DNA of 64,000 bases from Streptomyces cellulosae (lineage in GTDB: Bacteria; Actinomycetota; Actinomycetes; Streptomycetales; Streptomycetaceae): positions 1 to 64,000 of the forward strand of contig BNBH01000025.1 in assembly GCA_014655195.1 (NCBI GenBank), written 5' to 3'. Under the pieces are notes generated by a model. That model saw only the letters and a list, made by a program, of their open reading frames with translations, had not been told where the DNA came from and ran no database searches. The position numbers and the translations under genes were made by a program. Below are positions 42,391 through 51,083 of this stretch, piece after piece. The first letter of the stretch is position 1. Every line of letters begins with the position of its first letter.

Positions 42391-44937
42391 GTGGGTGGCC
42401 ACGTGCGGTCCACATCGCATCAAGAACCCCCGCACATACGCGGGTTGAGCACATCGAGCACCTCGAACGCACGAAGGACGAGAACGAGACGACGCGCCTG
42501 GGCCGCCACCGTGGCCGCCGGGGTCGTCGCCGCCGGACTGCTGTCGGGTCCCGCCGCCAGCGCGCGTCCGGCCCCCGATCCGTCCCTGACAACGATGTCC
42601 ATCACGTCGCCGCCCGGCGGCGCGAACGTACGTGTGCTGCTGTTCTACGGCTCGGCGGCCGGCGGCGACGAGTCGCCTCTGGTGAACGCCGGGATCGCGG
42701 CGATCGAGCGGATCGGGCAGACCGGTCCGGAGAACCAGCGCTTCACGGTGACCGCCACCGGCGACCCGCGGGTCTTCACCAACGACACGAAGCTGAGCCG
42801 CTTCAACGCGATCGTGTTCCTCACCGGCGGCGGGGACGTCCTCGACCCGGAGCAGGAGGCGGGCCTCGAGGCGTACATGGAGGCCGGCGGCGGGTTCGTC
42901 GGCCTGCACGACGCGGCCCGCGCGGAGCCGTACTCGGACTGGTTCACCGGTCTGATCGGCGCCCGCCCGGCCTCGGGGCAGGCCACGGTGCAGCGGGCGA
43001 CCGTGGAGGTCGGCGACCGGGCGCACCCGGCGACCAGGAGTCTGCCGCTGGAGTGGAAGCGGCCCGACAAGTGGCTGAACTGGGTGAAGAACCCGTCCGG
43101 CGACGTCCACACGGTGGCGCGGGTGCGCGAGTCGACGTACAAGCCGGGCGCCGGCGCCAACGGCTGGGACCACCCGGTCAGTTGGTGCCGCGACTACGAC
43201 GGCGGCCGCTCCTTCTACACCGGCATGGGCGGCACGGTGTCGTCGTACGACGAGACCGACTTCCGCGAGCATCTGCGCGGCGCGCTGCTGTGGACCACCC
43301 GCCTGGTGCGGGCGGACTGCAAGGCGACCATCACCGGCAACTACAAGGCGGAGCGGCTCACCAAGCCCAACCAGCCCGGCCGGAACGACCAGATCGGCGA
43401 GCCGCACGGCCTGGTCACCGCGCCCGACGGCCGTGTGTTCTACATCGGCCGCGGCGGCGCCGACGCCTCGCAGCCGGTCGTCACCGACTGGAACGACCCC
43501 GACATCGGCAAGGGCAGGGGCGAGATCCACGTCTACGACCCGACGACGAAGGAGGTCACCCTCGCCGGGGCGCTCACCGTCTTCGGCAACAAGGGCGGCG
43601 GCGACGAGCTGACGAAGGTCGAGGAGGGCCTGCTCGGCATCGAACTCGACCCGAGGTTCACGCAGAACGGGTGGGTGTACCTGCATTACACGCCGCACTC
43701 GGGGATCGACCGGGACAAGCGCATGGCCGAGCGGCGGGTCTCCCGCTTCACGCTCGACCACGCCACCGACAAGCTGGACCTGAGCAGCGAGAAGGTGCTG
43801 CTGAAGTGGCCGGTCCAGGTCCACAGCTGCTGCCACGCGGGCGGCGGGATGGCCTGGGACTCCAAGGGCAACCTGTACATCGCCACCGGTGACAACAACT
43901 CCAGCGGCTTCAGCGGCGGTTACTCCGGCAACAACCCGGAGCCCAACTACAAGGGCGTGTCCTTCGCCGACGCGCGCCGCACCGCCGGCAACACCAACAA
44001 CCTCAACGGCAAGATCCTGCGCATCCACCCCGAGCCGGACGGCACGTACACCCTCCCCGAGGGCAACCTGTTCACCGGCAGGGAGACCGACGAGGGCGGC
44101 GGCAAGACCCGCGGTGAGATCTACGTGATGGGCGTGCGCAACCCGGCGCGCATCTCCGTGGACCCGGAGACCGACATCCTCTACGCGGGCTGGGTCGGCC
44201 CCGACGCGGGCGCCCCGTCGGCGACCTGGGGCCCGGCCAAGTACGACACGTTCGCCGTGATCACCAAGGCGTCCAACCGCGGCTGGCCGTACTGCATGGG
44301 CAACAAGCAGCCCTACCGGGACCGCAACCTGCCCGACCCGTCCCAGCCGCTCGGCTGGTACGACTGCGACCACCCGAAGAACGAGTCGCCGAACAACGAC
44401 GGCCTGGTCAACCTGCCGCCGGTGACCGGCAACAACATCTGGTACTCGCCGCAGGGCGGCGGGCCGGACTTCCCGCGCGACGCGAACGGCGTCCCCTCCT
44501 ACAAGGCGGAGGAGGCCGTCTACCGGCTGCCGTGGCTCAAGGGCGGCGGTCAGGCCGCGATGAACGGCCCGGTGTACCGCTACGACGGCACGAGCTCCAG
44601 TGACGTCAAGTGGCCCGCGTACTGGGACGGCAAGTGGTTCGTCGGCGACTTCTACGACGCCGACCAGCCGCGCAACGCGGTGTTGATGGACCCGAGGACG
44701 CAGGGCGACGGCGGTCTGCCCGTGCACTCGGAGTCCCTGAAGAAGATCGTGCCGGTCGGCAACGACGGCATCAAGAACCTGATGGGCTGGACGTTCGGTC
44801 CGGACGGTGCGCTGTATGTGCTGGACTACGGGCGCGGGTTCTTCACCTCCGACGCCAAGTCCGCGCTGTGGCGCGTCACCTACACGGGCGGCGGGCCGAC
44901 CCCGGCCGCCGGCCGGCTGGCGAGGGGGACGCAGTGA
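42391..44937 (+). CDS. Secreted ThuA-domain / PQQ-type sugar dehydrogenase fusion
   Basis: Up to 848 aa. An Arg-rich N-region and hydrophobic core (AWAATVAAGVVAAGLLSG) form the export signal. Residues about 80-307 are a ThuA-like glutamine-amidotransferase fold (VRVLLFYGSAAGG, AIVFLTGGGDVL, GGGFVGLHDAA). Residues about 320-840 are a six-bladed glucose/sorbosone dehydrogenase propeller (EPHGLVTAPDGRVFYIGRGG, GLLGIELDPRF, RVSRFTLD, GKILRIHP, PDGALYVLDYG) of the PQQ-dependent or AA12-like type. ThuA-type proteins are linked to keto-sugar metabolism. The exact start is uncertain (GTG 42391 or a later GTG/TTG). Its stop overlaps the next gene (GTGA). Confidence 0.85.
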   Translation: MGGHVRSTSHQEPPHIRGLSTSSTSNARRTRTRRRAWAATVAAGVVAAGLLSGPAASARPAPDPSLTTMSITSPPGGANVRVLLFYGSAAGGDESPLVNAGIAAIERIGQTGPENQRFTVTATGDPRVFTNDTKLSRFNAIVFLTGGGDVLDPEQEAGLEAYMEAGGGFVGLHDAARAEPYSDWFTGLIGARPASGQATVQRATVEVGDRAHPATRSLPLEWKRPDKWLNWVKNPSGDVHTVARVRESTYKPGAGANGWDHPVSWCRDYDGGRSFYTGMGGTVSSYDETDFREHLRGALLWTTRLVRADCKATITGNYKAERLTKPNQPGRNDQIGEPHGLVTAPDGRVFYIGRGGADASQPVVTDWNDPDIGKGRGEIHVYDPTTKEVTLAGALTVFGNKGGGDELTKVEEGLLGIELDPRFTQNGWVYLHYTPHSGIDRDKRMAERRVSRFTLDHATDKLDLSSEKVLLKWPVQVHSCCHAGGGMAWDSKGNLYIATGDNNSSGFSGGYSGNNPEPNYKGVSFADARRTAGNTNNLNGKILRIHPEPDGTYTLPEGNLFTGRETDEGGGKTRGEIYVMGVRNPARISVDPETDILYAGWVGPDAGAPSATWGPAKYDTFAVITKASNRGWPYCMGNKQPYRDRNLPDPSQPLGWYDCDHPKNESPNNDGLVNLPPVTGNNIWYSPQGGGPDFPRDANGVPSYKAEEAVYRLPWLKGGGQAAMNGPVYRYDGTSSSDVKWPAYWDGKWFVGDFYDADQPRNAVLMDPRTQGDGGLPVHSESLKKIVPVGNDGIKNLMGWTFGPDGALYVLDYGRGFFTSDAKSALWRVTYTGGGPTPAAGRLARGTQ

Positions 44938-47138
44938 CACGTCGACCGAGAGTGTGGGCCGCGCTGCTGGCCGGCCTGATGATGGTGCTCGGACTGCAGG
45001 CGCTGCCCGCCGCAGGGCAGCCGAAGGCCGGGGGCGCCCGCGCGGCGGCCCAGGTCCTCACCTGGACCGCGGGCAACGACATCGACAAGTACCTGTCCGC
45101 TCCGGCCACCGCGGTGGCCGGTCCCGCGACGATCGTCTTCGAGAACAGTGAGGCCACCGGCAACACCACCGGCATGCCGCACACCCTGACGTTCGTCACG
45201 TCCGACCCGGAGTACAACAGCGACGTCCAGCTGAACATCCTGGCCAACCCGTCCGACGCGCAGGGCGGCCGGCACACGGCGGAAGTGACGCTCACTCCGG
45301 GCAAGTACTTCTACCACTGCACCATCCCGGGCCACGGGTCGATGCAGGGCGTGCTGACGGTCACCGAGGGCGGCGGCGAGGACACCACCGCGCCCGAGGT
45401 CACGGCCGAGGTGACCGGCGCGCGGAACGACGCGGGCGCGTACGTCGGCGCCGCGACCGTGGCCCTGAAGGCCACGGACGAGGGGTCGGGCGTGGACCAC
45501 GTCGAGTACGTGCTCGACGACGAGGAGGTCTGGCAGCCGTACACCTCCCCGGTGGTGATCGACCAGGTCGGCACGCACACCGTCCGCTACCGCGCCCTGG
45601 ACAAGGCCGGCAACGTGTCGGAGGAGAAGAGCGTCGAGTTCACCGTCGTCGCCCCGCCGACGGACGACACCACGCCGCCGGAGACCTCGGCGACCGTGGA
45701 CGGCGAGAAGAACGCCGACGGTCACTACATCGACATGGCGACGGTCACCGTCACCGCGTCCGACACCGGCTCCGGAGTCAACACCATCGAGTACGCGCTC
45801 GGCGCGGACGGCGCCTGGCAGCCCTACTCGGGCCCGGTGATGGTGCACGAGGCGGGCACGCACACCGTCCGCTACCGGGCCACCGACAAGGCGGGCAACG
45901 CGGCGGCGGTGAAGAGCGTGGAGTTCACGGTCGTCGCCGCTCCCCCGCAGGACACCACCCCGCCCACCACGGGTGTCACCCTGCAGGGCACGAAGAACTC
46001 CGACGGCGCCTACCTCGGACGCGCCACGGTGACGGTCAGCGCCGACGACGGACACGGCGGCTCCGGTGTGGCACGGATCGAGTACTCCCTCGACGCCGGC
46101 CCGTACCTGGAGTACACCGGCCCCGTGGTGGTCGACCGGGTGGGCCGGCACACCGTGGCCTACCGGGCGACCGACGAGGCCGGCAACACCTCCGAGCCGC
46201 TCACAGTGAGCTTCACGGTGGTGTCCGGCAGTGTCCCCGCGCCTCCCTGCCCCGAGTACGACGAGCGGCTGACGGTGATCGTCGGCACGGTCGACTCGGG
46301 CGTGCCGAACCGGGTCACCAACAACCGGTGCCGGATCGGCGAGATGATCGAGGACGAGAAGGAGTGGACCTCGCAGGCGCTGTTCCTCAAGCACGTCAGG
46401 ACCGTGCTGGACGCGCTGAGGAAGGAAGGGGTCGTCGACCGGCGGGAGTACCGGGCGATCAACAAGGCGGCCCGGCAGTCCGGCATCGGCACGCCCGGCC
46501 AGACCGAGGGGTACCGCACCATCCTGGACGGTACCGAGGCGTCGTTCGCCAAGTGGGAGCAGGTGGGCGGCGGTTCGTTCAGCCTGAACCCGGACGGGTC
46601 GATCACCTCGGGCACCACCCAGGGCGGGCTCGGCATGCTGTGGTTCCCGGAGCGCAAGTACGGCGACTTCTCGCTGAAGCTCCAGTGGCGTGACGACGCC
46701 CCGGGCACCGGCAACGCCAACTCCGGTGTGTTCGTGCGGTTCCCGCAGATCCACGACCACCCGGAGGAGCCCCGGCCCGAGTGGGCGGCCATCAAGTTCG
46801 GGCACGAGGTGCAGGTGTTCGACTCGCCCACCGGCGACATGTACAAGACGGGGTCGGTGTACGGCTTCGACCGTGTGGGCCTGGCCGGCGCGGGCGTGAC
46901 GCAGAAGGGCACCTGGAACGACTACGAGATCCGGGTGGTGGACCAGCACTACGAGGTCTACCGCAACGGCGTGCTGATCAACGAGTTCGACAACATCGGC
47001 GGTCTGGACTTCTCCCCGCCGCGCTCGGACGACCCGGGCACGGACGGGCGGCGGTACGCCTCCGGCTACATCGGACTGCAGGTGCACGGCACGACGGACG
47101 TCGTCTCCTACCGGGACGTGCGGATCAAGGACCTGTAG
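44934..47138 (+). CDS. Secreted cupredoxin / Ig-like repeat / DUF1080 (3-keto-disaccharide hydrolase-type) protein
   Basis: 734 aa. Signal peptide 1-38. Residues about 40-148 are a plastocyanin-like domain with copper ligands in MPHTL, YHCTIPGHGSMQG (H, C, H, M). Three OmpL47-type beta-sandwich repeats of about 90 aa start with DTTAPE (about 150), DDTTPP (243) and QDTTPP (338), each containing HTVRYRA-DKAGN or a variant. A helical linker (435-525) leads to a C-terminal DUF1080 domain (about 526-734; NANSGVFVRFPQ, GYIGLQVHG, VVSYRDVRIKDL), a family that includes 3-keto-disaccharide hydrolases. GTG 44934 overlaps the preceding stop. The combination suggests electron transfer and keto-sugar cleavage at the cell surface. 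Confidence 0.87.
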   Translation: MTRRPRVWAALLAGLMMVLGLQALPAAGQPKAGGARAAAQVLTWTAGNDIDKYLSAPATAVAGPATIVFENSEATGNTTGMPHTLTFVTSDPEYNSDVQLNILANPSDAQGGRHTAEVTLTPGKYFYHCTIPGHGSMQGVLTVTEGGGEDTTAPEVTAEVTGARNDAGAYVGAATVALKATDEGSGVDHVEYVLDDEEVWQPYTSPVVIDQVGTHTVRYRALDKAGNVSEEKSVEFTVVAPPTDDTTPPETSATVDGEKNADGHYIDMATVTVTASDTGSGVNTIEYALGADGAWQPYSGPVMVHEAGTHTVRYRATDKAGNAAAVKSVEFTVVAAPPQDTTPPTTGVTLQGTKNSDGAYLGRATVTVSADDGHGGSGVARIEYSLDAGPYLEYTGPVVVDRVGRHTVAYRATDEAGNTSEPLTVSFTVVSGSVPAPPCPEYDERLTVIVGTVDSGVPNRVTNNRCRIGEMIEDEKEWTSQALFLKHVRTVLDALRKEGVVDRREYRAINKAARQSGIGTPGQTEGYRTILDGTEASFAKWEQVGGGSFSLNPDGSITSGTTQGGLGMLWFPERKYGDFSLKLQWRDDAPGTGNANSGVFVRFPQIHDHPEEPRPEWAAIKFGHEVQVFDSPTGDMYKTGSVYGFDRVGLAGAGVTQKGTWNDYEIRVVDQHYEVYRNGVLINEFDNIGGLDFSPPRSDDPGTDGRRYASGYIGLQVHGTTDVVSYRDVRIKDL

Positions 47139-47165
47139 GACGCGGGTCCTGGTGAACGGGCCGGG

Positions 47166-48188
47166 TCAGGAGGCCGAGGGTTTCGGTTTCCTGGCCCGGC
47201 TCGGCTGCACCCGGCTGGGCTCGCCCGGCATCTTCGGATACTCGGGCGGGTAGGGCAGGTCGCCGAGCCCGTGGTCCTGCTCGTCGCGCCGGGCGAGTTC
47301 CAGCAGGGGTTCCAGCGAGAAGGCGTGCTCGTCCATGTCCGCGTGCACGTCGCCGAGTTCGGCGAAGCGCCCGGGCATCGTCGTGATGTCGAAGTCCTCC
47401 GGGTGGGCGACGCCCACCTCGTCCCAGCGCAGCGGCGCGGAGACGGGGGCGTGCGCGCGGGGACGCACCGAGTAGGCGGAGGCGATGGTGCGGTCGCGGG
47501 CGGTCTGGTTGTAGTCGATGAAGATGCGCTCGCCGCGCTCCTCCTTCCACCACTTGATGGTGACCTTCTCCGGCATCCGGCGTTCCATCTCGCGGCCGAC
47601 GGCGATCGCGGCGCGGCGGACCTGGGTGAAGGTCCAGCGCGGCTCGATCGGCACGAAGACGTGCAGCCCGCGGCCGCCGGAGGTCTTGGGCCAGCCGCGC
47701 AGACCGTACTCGTCGAGGACGGCGCGGAGTTCATGGGCGGCGCGGGCGGCGTCGTCGTAGTCGGTGCCGGGCTGCGGGTCGAGGTCGATGCGGAGTTCGT
47801 CGGGGTGGTCGACGTCCGTGCGGCGCACCGGCCAGGGGTGGAAGACGAGGGTGCCGTACTGGGCGGCCCACACCACGGCGGCCTCCTCGGTGGGGCACAT
47901 CTCGTCGGCGCTGCGGCCGCTGGGGAAGGTGATGTGGGCGGTGGGGATCCAGTCGGGCATGCCCTTGGGGGCGCGCTTCTGGTAGAACCACTCGCCCTCT
48001 ATGCCGTCGGGGTAGCGCTGGAGGGTGGTGGGGCGGTCGCGCAGGGCGCGGAGGATGCCGGGGGCGACCGCCGCGTAGTAGCGGGCGACGTCCAGCTTGG
48101 TGTAGCCGCGCTCGGGGAAGAACACCTTGTCCGGGCTGGACAGCCGCACCGTCCGGCCCGCCACCTCCAGCTCCACCGCATCACCCAT
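47166..48188 (-). CDS. NHEJ-type DNA polymerase (LigD polymerase / PrimPol domain)
   Basis: 340 aa stand-alone polymerase domain of the LigD type. VRLSSPDKVFFPERGYTKLD, DELRIDLDPQPGTDYDD (catalytic Asp pair), KTSGGRGLHVFVPI and RIFIDYNQTARDRTIASAYS are diagnostic. It fills gaps and adds nucleotides during Ku-dependent end joining. The ATP-dependent ligase gene is divergent 395 bp away, so the activities fused in LigD elsewhere are separate here. No ku gene is in the window. Confidence 0.92.
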   Translation of the reverse strand: MGDAVELEVAGRTVRLSSPDKVFFPERGYTKLDVARYYAAVAPGILRALRDRPTTLQRYPDGIEGEWFYQKRAPKGMPDWIPTAHITFPSGRSADEMCPTEEAAVVWAAQYGTLVFHPWPVRRTDVDHPDELRIDLDPQPGTDYDDAARAAHELRAVLDEYGLRGWPKTSGGRGLHVFVPIEPRWTFTQVRRAAIAVGREMERRMPEKVTIKWWKEERGERIFIDYNQTARDRTIASAYSVRPRAHAPVSAPLRWDEVGVAHPEDFDITTMPGRFAELGDVHADMDEHAFSLEPLLELARRDEQDHGLGDLPYPPEYPKMPGEPSRVQPSRARKPKPSAS

Positions 48189-48242
48189 GCGGCCACGGTA
48201 GGCGCGGGCGCCGGCGCCCGCACACCGGACGCGCCCGCCCCG

Positions 48243-48512
48243 GCGCCCCCGAAGGGGCGCGGGGAACCGCGCGACCGGCCCCCGCCGGGCCGCACCCGAC
48301 GCGCAACCACTGGGCACGCCGTCAGCCGCAGGCACGGCGCTGGGGGCGAGGCCCGCTGAGGGGTGCCGCCTGCGCCCACCCGTGCCGCCCTGGGGGTACC
48401 TCCCAGGCCCTTGAGGCACTGGGGGAGGCACGACTGCCCGCAGACGGCGCGCCCCTCAGGGGCGCGGGGAACCGCGCGACCAGCCCCCGCCGGCCCGCAC
48501 CCGGCACACGAC
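48243..48512. repeat. Two copies of a dispersed Streptomyces intergenic repeat in the gap between polymerase and ligase genes
   Basis: Copy A (48243-48308) and copy B (48449-48512) share GGGGCGCGGGGAACCGCGCG followed by ACC-GCCCCCGCCGG and a CCGCACC stretch. Between them is a segment containing CTGCGCCCACCCGTGCCGCC and GGCACTGGGGGAGGCACG. From experience these strings recur many times in Streptomyces intergenic DNA. The whole 395-bp gap 48189-48583 is built of such sequence; no gene is seen. Confidence 0.7.
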
Positions 48513-48583
48513 AACGCGCCGCAGGCAGCACGATGCCGCGTCCTCGAGACGCGCACCACCGCCTCCCTCCTTACAGTCGACCC

Positions 48584-49651
48584 ATGGACCTCCCGGTGAT
48601 GCCGCCCGTCAAGCCGATGCTCGCCAAGTCGGTGGCGAAGATCCCGCCGGGCATGCAGTACGAGGCGAAGTGGGACGGGTTCCGGGCGATCGTGTTCCGT
48701 GACGGGGACGAGGTGGAGCTGGGCAGCCGTACGGGCAAGCCGCTCACCCGGTACTTCCCCGAGCTGGTCGAGGCACTGCGGGAGCGGCTGCCCGAGCGGT
48801 GCGTGGTGGACGGGGAGATCGTCATCGCCCGCGACGGGCACCTGGACTTCGACGCGCTGACGGAGCGCATCCACCCGGCGGACTCCCGGGTGCGGACGCT
48901 CGCCGAGCGGACCCCGGCGTCGTTCGTGGCGTTCGACCTGCTGGCCCTCGCGGACGAGTCCCTGCTGGACGTGCCCCTCACCGACCGCCGGAAGCTGCTG
49001 GTGCGGGCGCTGCACAACGTGACCCCGCCGGTGCACGTCGCGCCGGCGACCACGGACGTCGACGTCGCGCAAGGCTGGTTCGAGCAGTACGAAGGGGCGG
49101 GTCTGGACGGGGTGGTGGCCAAGCCGCTGGACCTTCGGTACCGGCAGGACGAGCGGGCCATGTTCAAGATCAAGCACGAGCGCACGGCAGACGTGGTGGT
49201 CGCCGGGTACCGGCTGCACAAGAGCGGTCCGGTGGTGGGCTCGCTGCTGCTGGGCCTGTACGACGCACAAGGCGCCCTCCAGCACGTGGGCGTGTCGGCC
49301 GCGTTCAGCATGAAGCGGCGCGCGGAGCTGGTGGAGGAGCTGGAGCCGCTGCGGATGGAGGACGTGTCGGGTCATCCGTGGGCCGCCTGGGCGGACGAGG
49401 CCGCGCACGCGTCGGCGCGGCTGCCGGGCGCGCCGAGCCGCTGGACGGGCAAGAAGGACCTGTCGTGGGTGCCGCTGCGGCCGGAGCGGGTGGCGGAGGT
49501 CGCGTACGACCACATGGAGAACGGGCAGCGCTTCCGGCACACCGCCCGTTTCCGCCGCTGGCGCCCCGACCGCGACCCGGAGAGCTGCACGTTCGCGCAG
49601 CTGGAGGAGCCGGTCCGCTACGACCTCGCGGAGATCCTCGGCGGGCCGTGA
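48584..49651 (+). CDS. ATP-dependent DNA ligase (LigC/LigD-ligase type)
   Basis: 355 aa. The nucleotidylated lysine is in YEAKWDGFRA (motif I, KxDG-like), followed by LGSRTGKPLTRYFPEL (motif III region), VVDGEIVIA (motif IIIa), EGAGLDGVVAKPLDLRY (motif IV) and FKIKHERTADVVVAGY (motif V), then an OB-fold domain. It seals nicks during end joining or repair and is the likely partner of the divergent polymerase gene. ATG 48584 gives the expected family N-terminus MPPVKPMLA shortly after. Confidence 0.92.
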   Translation: MDLPVMPPVKPMLAKSVAKIPPGMQYEAKWDGFRAIVFRDGDEVELGSRTGKPLTRYFPELVEALRERLPERCVVDGEIVIARDGHLDFDALTERIHPADSRVRTLAERTPASFVAFDLLALADESLLDVPLTDRRKLLVRALHNVTPPVHVAPATTDVDVAQGWFEQYEGAGLDGVVAKPLDLRYRQDERAMFKIKHERTADVVVAGYRLHKSGPVVGSLLLGLYDAQGALQHVGVSAAFSMKRRAELVEELEPLRMEDVSGHPWAAWADEAAHASARLPGAPSRWTGKKDLSWVPLRPERVAEVAYDHMENGQRFRHTARFRRWRPDRDPESCTFAQLEEPVRYDLAEILGGP

Positions 49652-49675
49652 GCGCGGGGCCGTCGGGGCCGTCGC

Positions 49676-50866
49676 TCAGGGCTTGATCAGCACCTTGACC
49701 GCGCCGTCCCGCTTCTTCTGGAACATGTCGTAGGCCTCGGGCGCCTCGTCGAGGGGCACGCGGTGAGTGGCGAAGTCGTCGACGCCGAGGGGGTCCTCGT
49801 CGGTGAGGTAGGGGATGATCTCGTCGCTCCAGCGGCGCACGTTGGCCTGCCCCATGCGCATCTGCACCTGCTTGTCGAACAGGGTGAGCATGGGCATCGG
49901 GTCGGCCATGCCGCCGTAGACGCCGGACAGCGAGATGGTGCCGCCGCGGCGGACCAGCTCGATGGCGGTGTAGAGGGCGGCGAGCCGGTCCACGCTGAAG
50001 CGTTCGGCCATCGGGCCGCTGATCTTGCGGGGCAGCAGCGCCGAGGCGTTCTGCACCATGCGGGCCGCGGCGCTGCCGTGCGCCTCGGTGCCGACGGCGT
50101 CGATCACGGCGTCGGGGCCGCGGCCGTCGGTCTGGTCGCGGATCGCCTCGACGAGTTCCTTCTCGTCGTCGAAGGAGCGCAGGTCGAACGTCTCCACCCC
50201 GCGTGCCTCGGCCCGCCGCAGCCGCTCCGGGACCAGGTCCACGCCGAACACCCGTCCGGCGCCCTTGACCTGGGCGATCCGGCAGGCCATGTCGCCGATG
50301 GGGCCGAGGCCGAGCACGGCGACGCTGCCGCCCTTGGGGACCTCGGCGTAGGCGACGGCCTGCCAGGCGGTGGGGAGCACGTCGGAGAGGTAGACGAAGC
50401 GGTCGTCCGCCGGGCCCTCCGGCACCTTGATGGGGCCGTACTGGGCCTGAGGCACCCGCAGGTACTCGGCCTGCGCACCGGGCACGGCGCCGTACAGCCG
50501 GGTGTAGCCGAACAGGGCCGCGCCCATGCCCTCGGCGGTGACCTGCGTGGTCTCGCACTGGGTGGGCAGCCCGGTCAGGCACATCCAGCAGTTGCCGCAG
50601 GCGATCTGGAAGGGCACGACGACCCGGTCGCCCACCTGGAGGTCCGGGACGCCCGCGCCGACCTCCTCCACGATGCCCATCGGTTCGTGGCCGAGGATGT
50701 CGCCGGGCGTCATGAACGGGGTGAGCACCTCGTACAGGTGCAGGTCGGATCCGCACAGTCCGGTGGAGGTGATGCGGATGATCGCGTCCGTCGGCTCCTC
50801 GATCTTCGGATCCGGGACGGTCTCGACCCGTACGTCCCGCTTCCCCTGCCAGGTCAGTGCCTTCAT
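49676..50866 (-). CDS. Zinc-dependent alcohol dehydrogenase (formaldehyde/glutathione-independent-like)
   Basis: 396 aa medium-chain dehydrogenase. The catalytic zinc residues are in GLCGSDLHLYE and GHEPMGIVEEVG; the structural zinc lobe is CGNCWMCLTGLPTQC. The NAD fold is GGSVAVLGLGPIGDMACRIA. The long inserts (residues 110-150 and 250-300) place it near glutathione-independent formaldehyde dehydrogenases. The substrate is unknown. It starts at ATG 50866 with GGGAGCAGG upstream, divergent from the DUF3048 lipoprotein gene. Confidence 0.92.
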   Translation of the reverse strand: MKALTWQGKRDVRVETVPDPKIEEPTDAIIRITSTGLCGSDLHLYEVLTPFMTPGDILGHEPMGIVEEVGAGVPDLQVGDRVVVPFQIACGNCWMCLTGLPTQCETTQVTAEGMGAALFGYTRLYGAVPGAQAEYLRVPQAQYGPIKVPEGPADDRFVYLSDVLPTAWQAVAYAEVPKGGSVAVLGLGPIGDMACRIAQVKGAGRVFGVDLVPERLRRAEARGVETFDLRSFDDEKELVEAIRDQTDGRGPDAVIDAVGTEAHGSAAARMVQNASALLPRKISGPMAERFSVDRLAALYTAIELVRRGGTISLSGVYGGMADPMPMLTLFDKQVQMRMGQANVRRWSDEIIPYLTDEDPLGVDDFATHRVPLDEAPEAYDMFQKKRDGAVKVLIKP

Positions 50867-51083
50867 CGCCGCCTGCTCCCTCCGTGCCGGCCGGTGTGTC
50901 ACGCCGTACGGCTCCGTGCGCCGCCCGTGCGGTCGCTCCCGGGTACCCGAGGCGCGGTACGCCGAACCGCCGATCGCTGGGCCGATCGGCGGACTCCACC
51001 GCGCGGAATCCCGTCCCTTCCGGCAGGCGCGTAGACGATCGGAAAAGCGCACAATCGAAACAACGGATGAATGAGGACGGCCG

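Noticed and set aside
44934..47138. Reading the second secreted protein as part of one polyprotein with the preceding gene
   Set aside because: There is a clear stop at 44937 and a new GTG start with its own signal peptide; the overlap is ordinary translational coupling.
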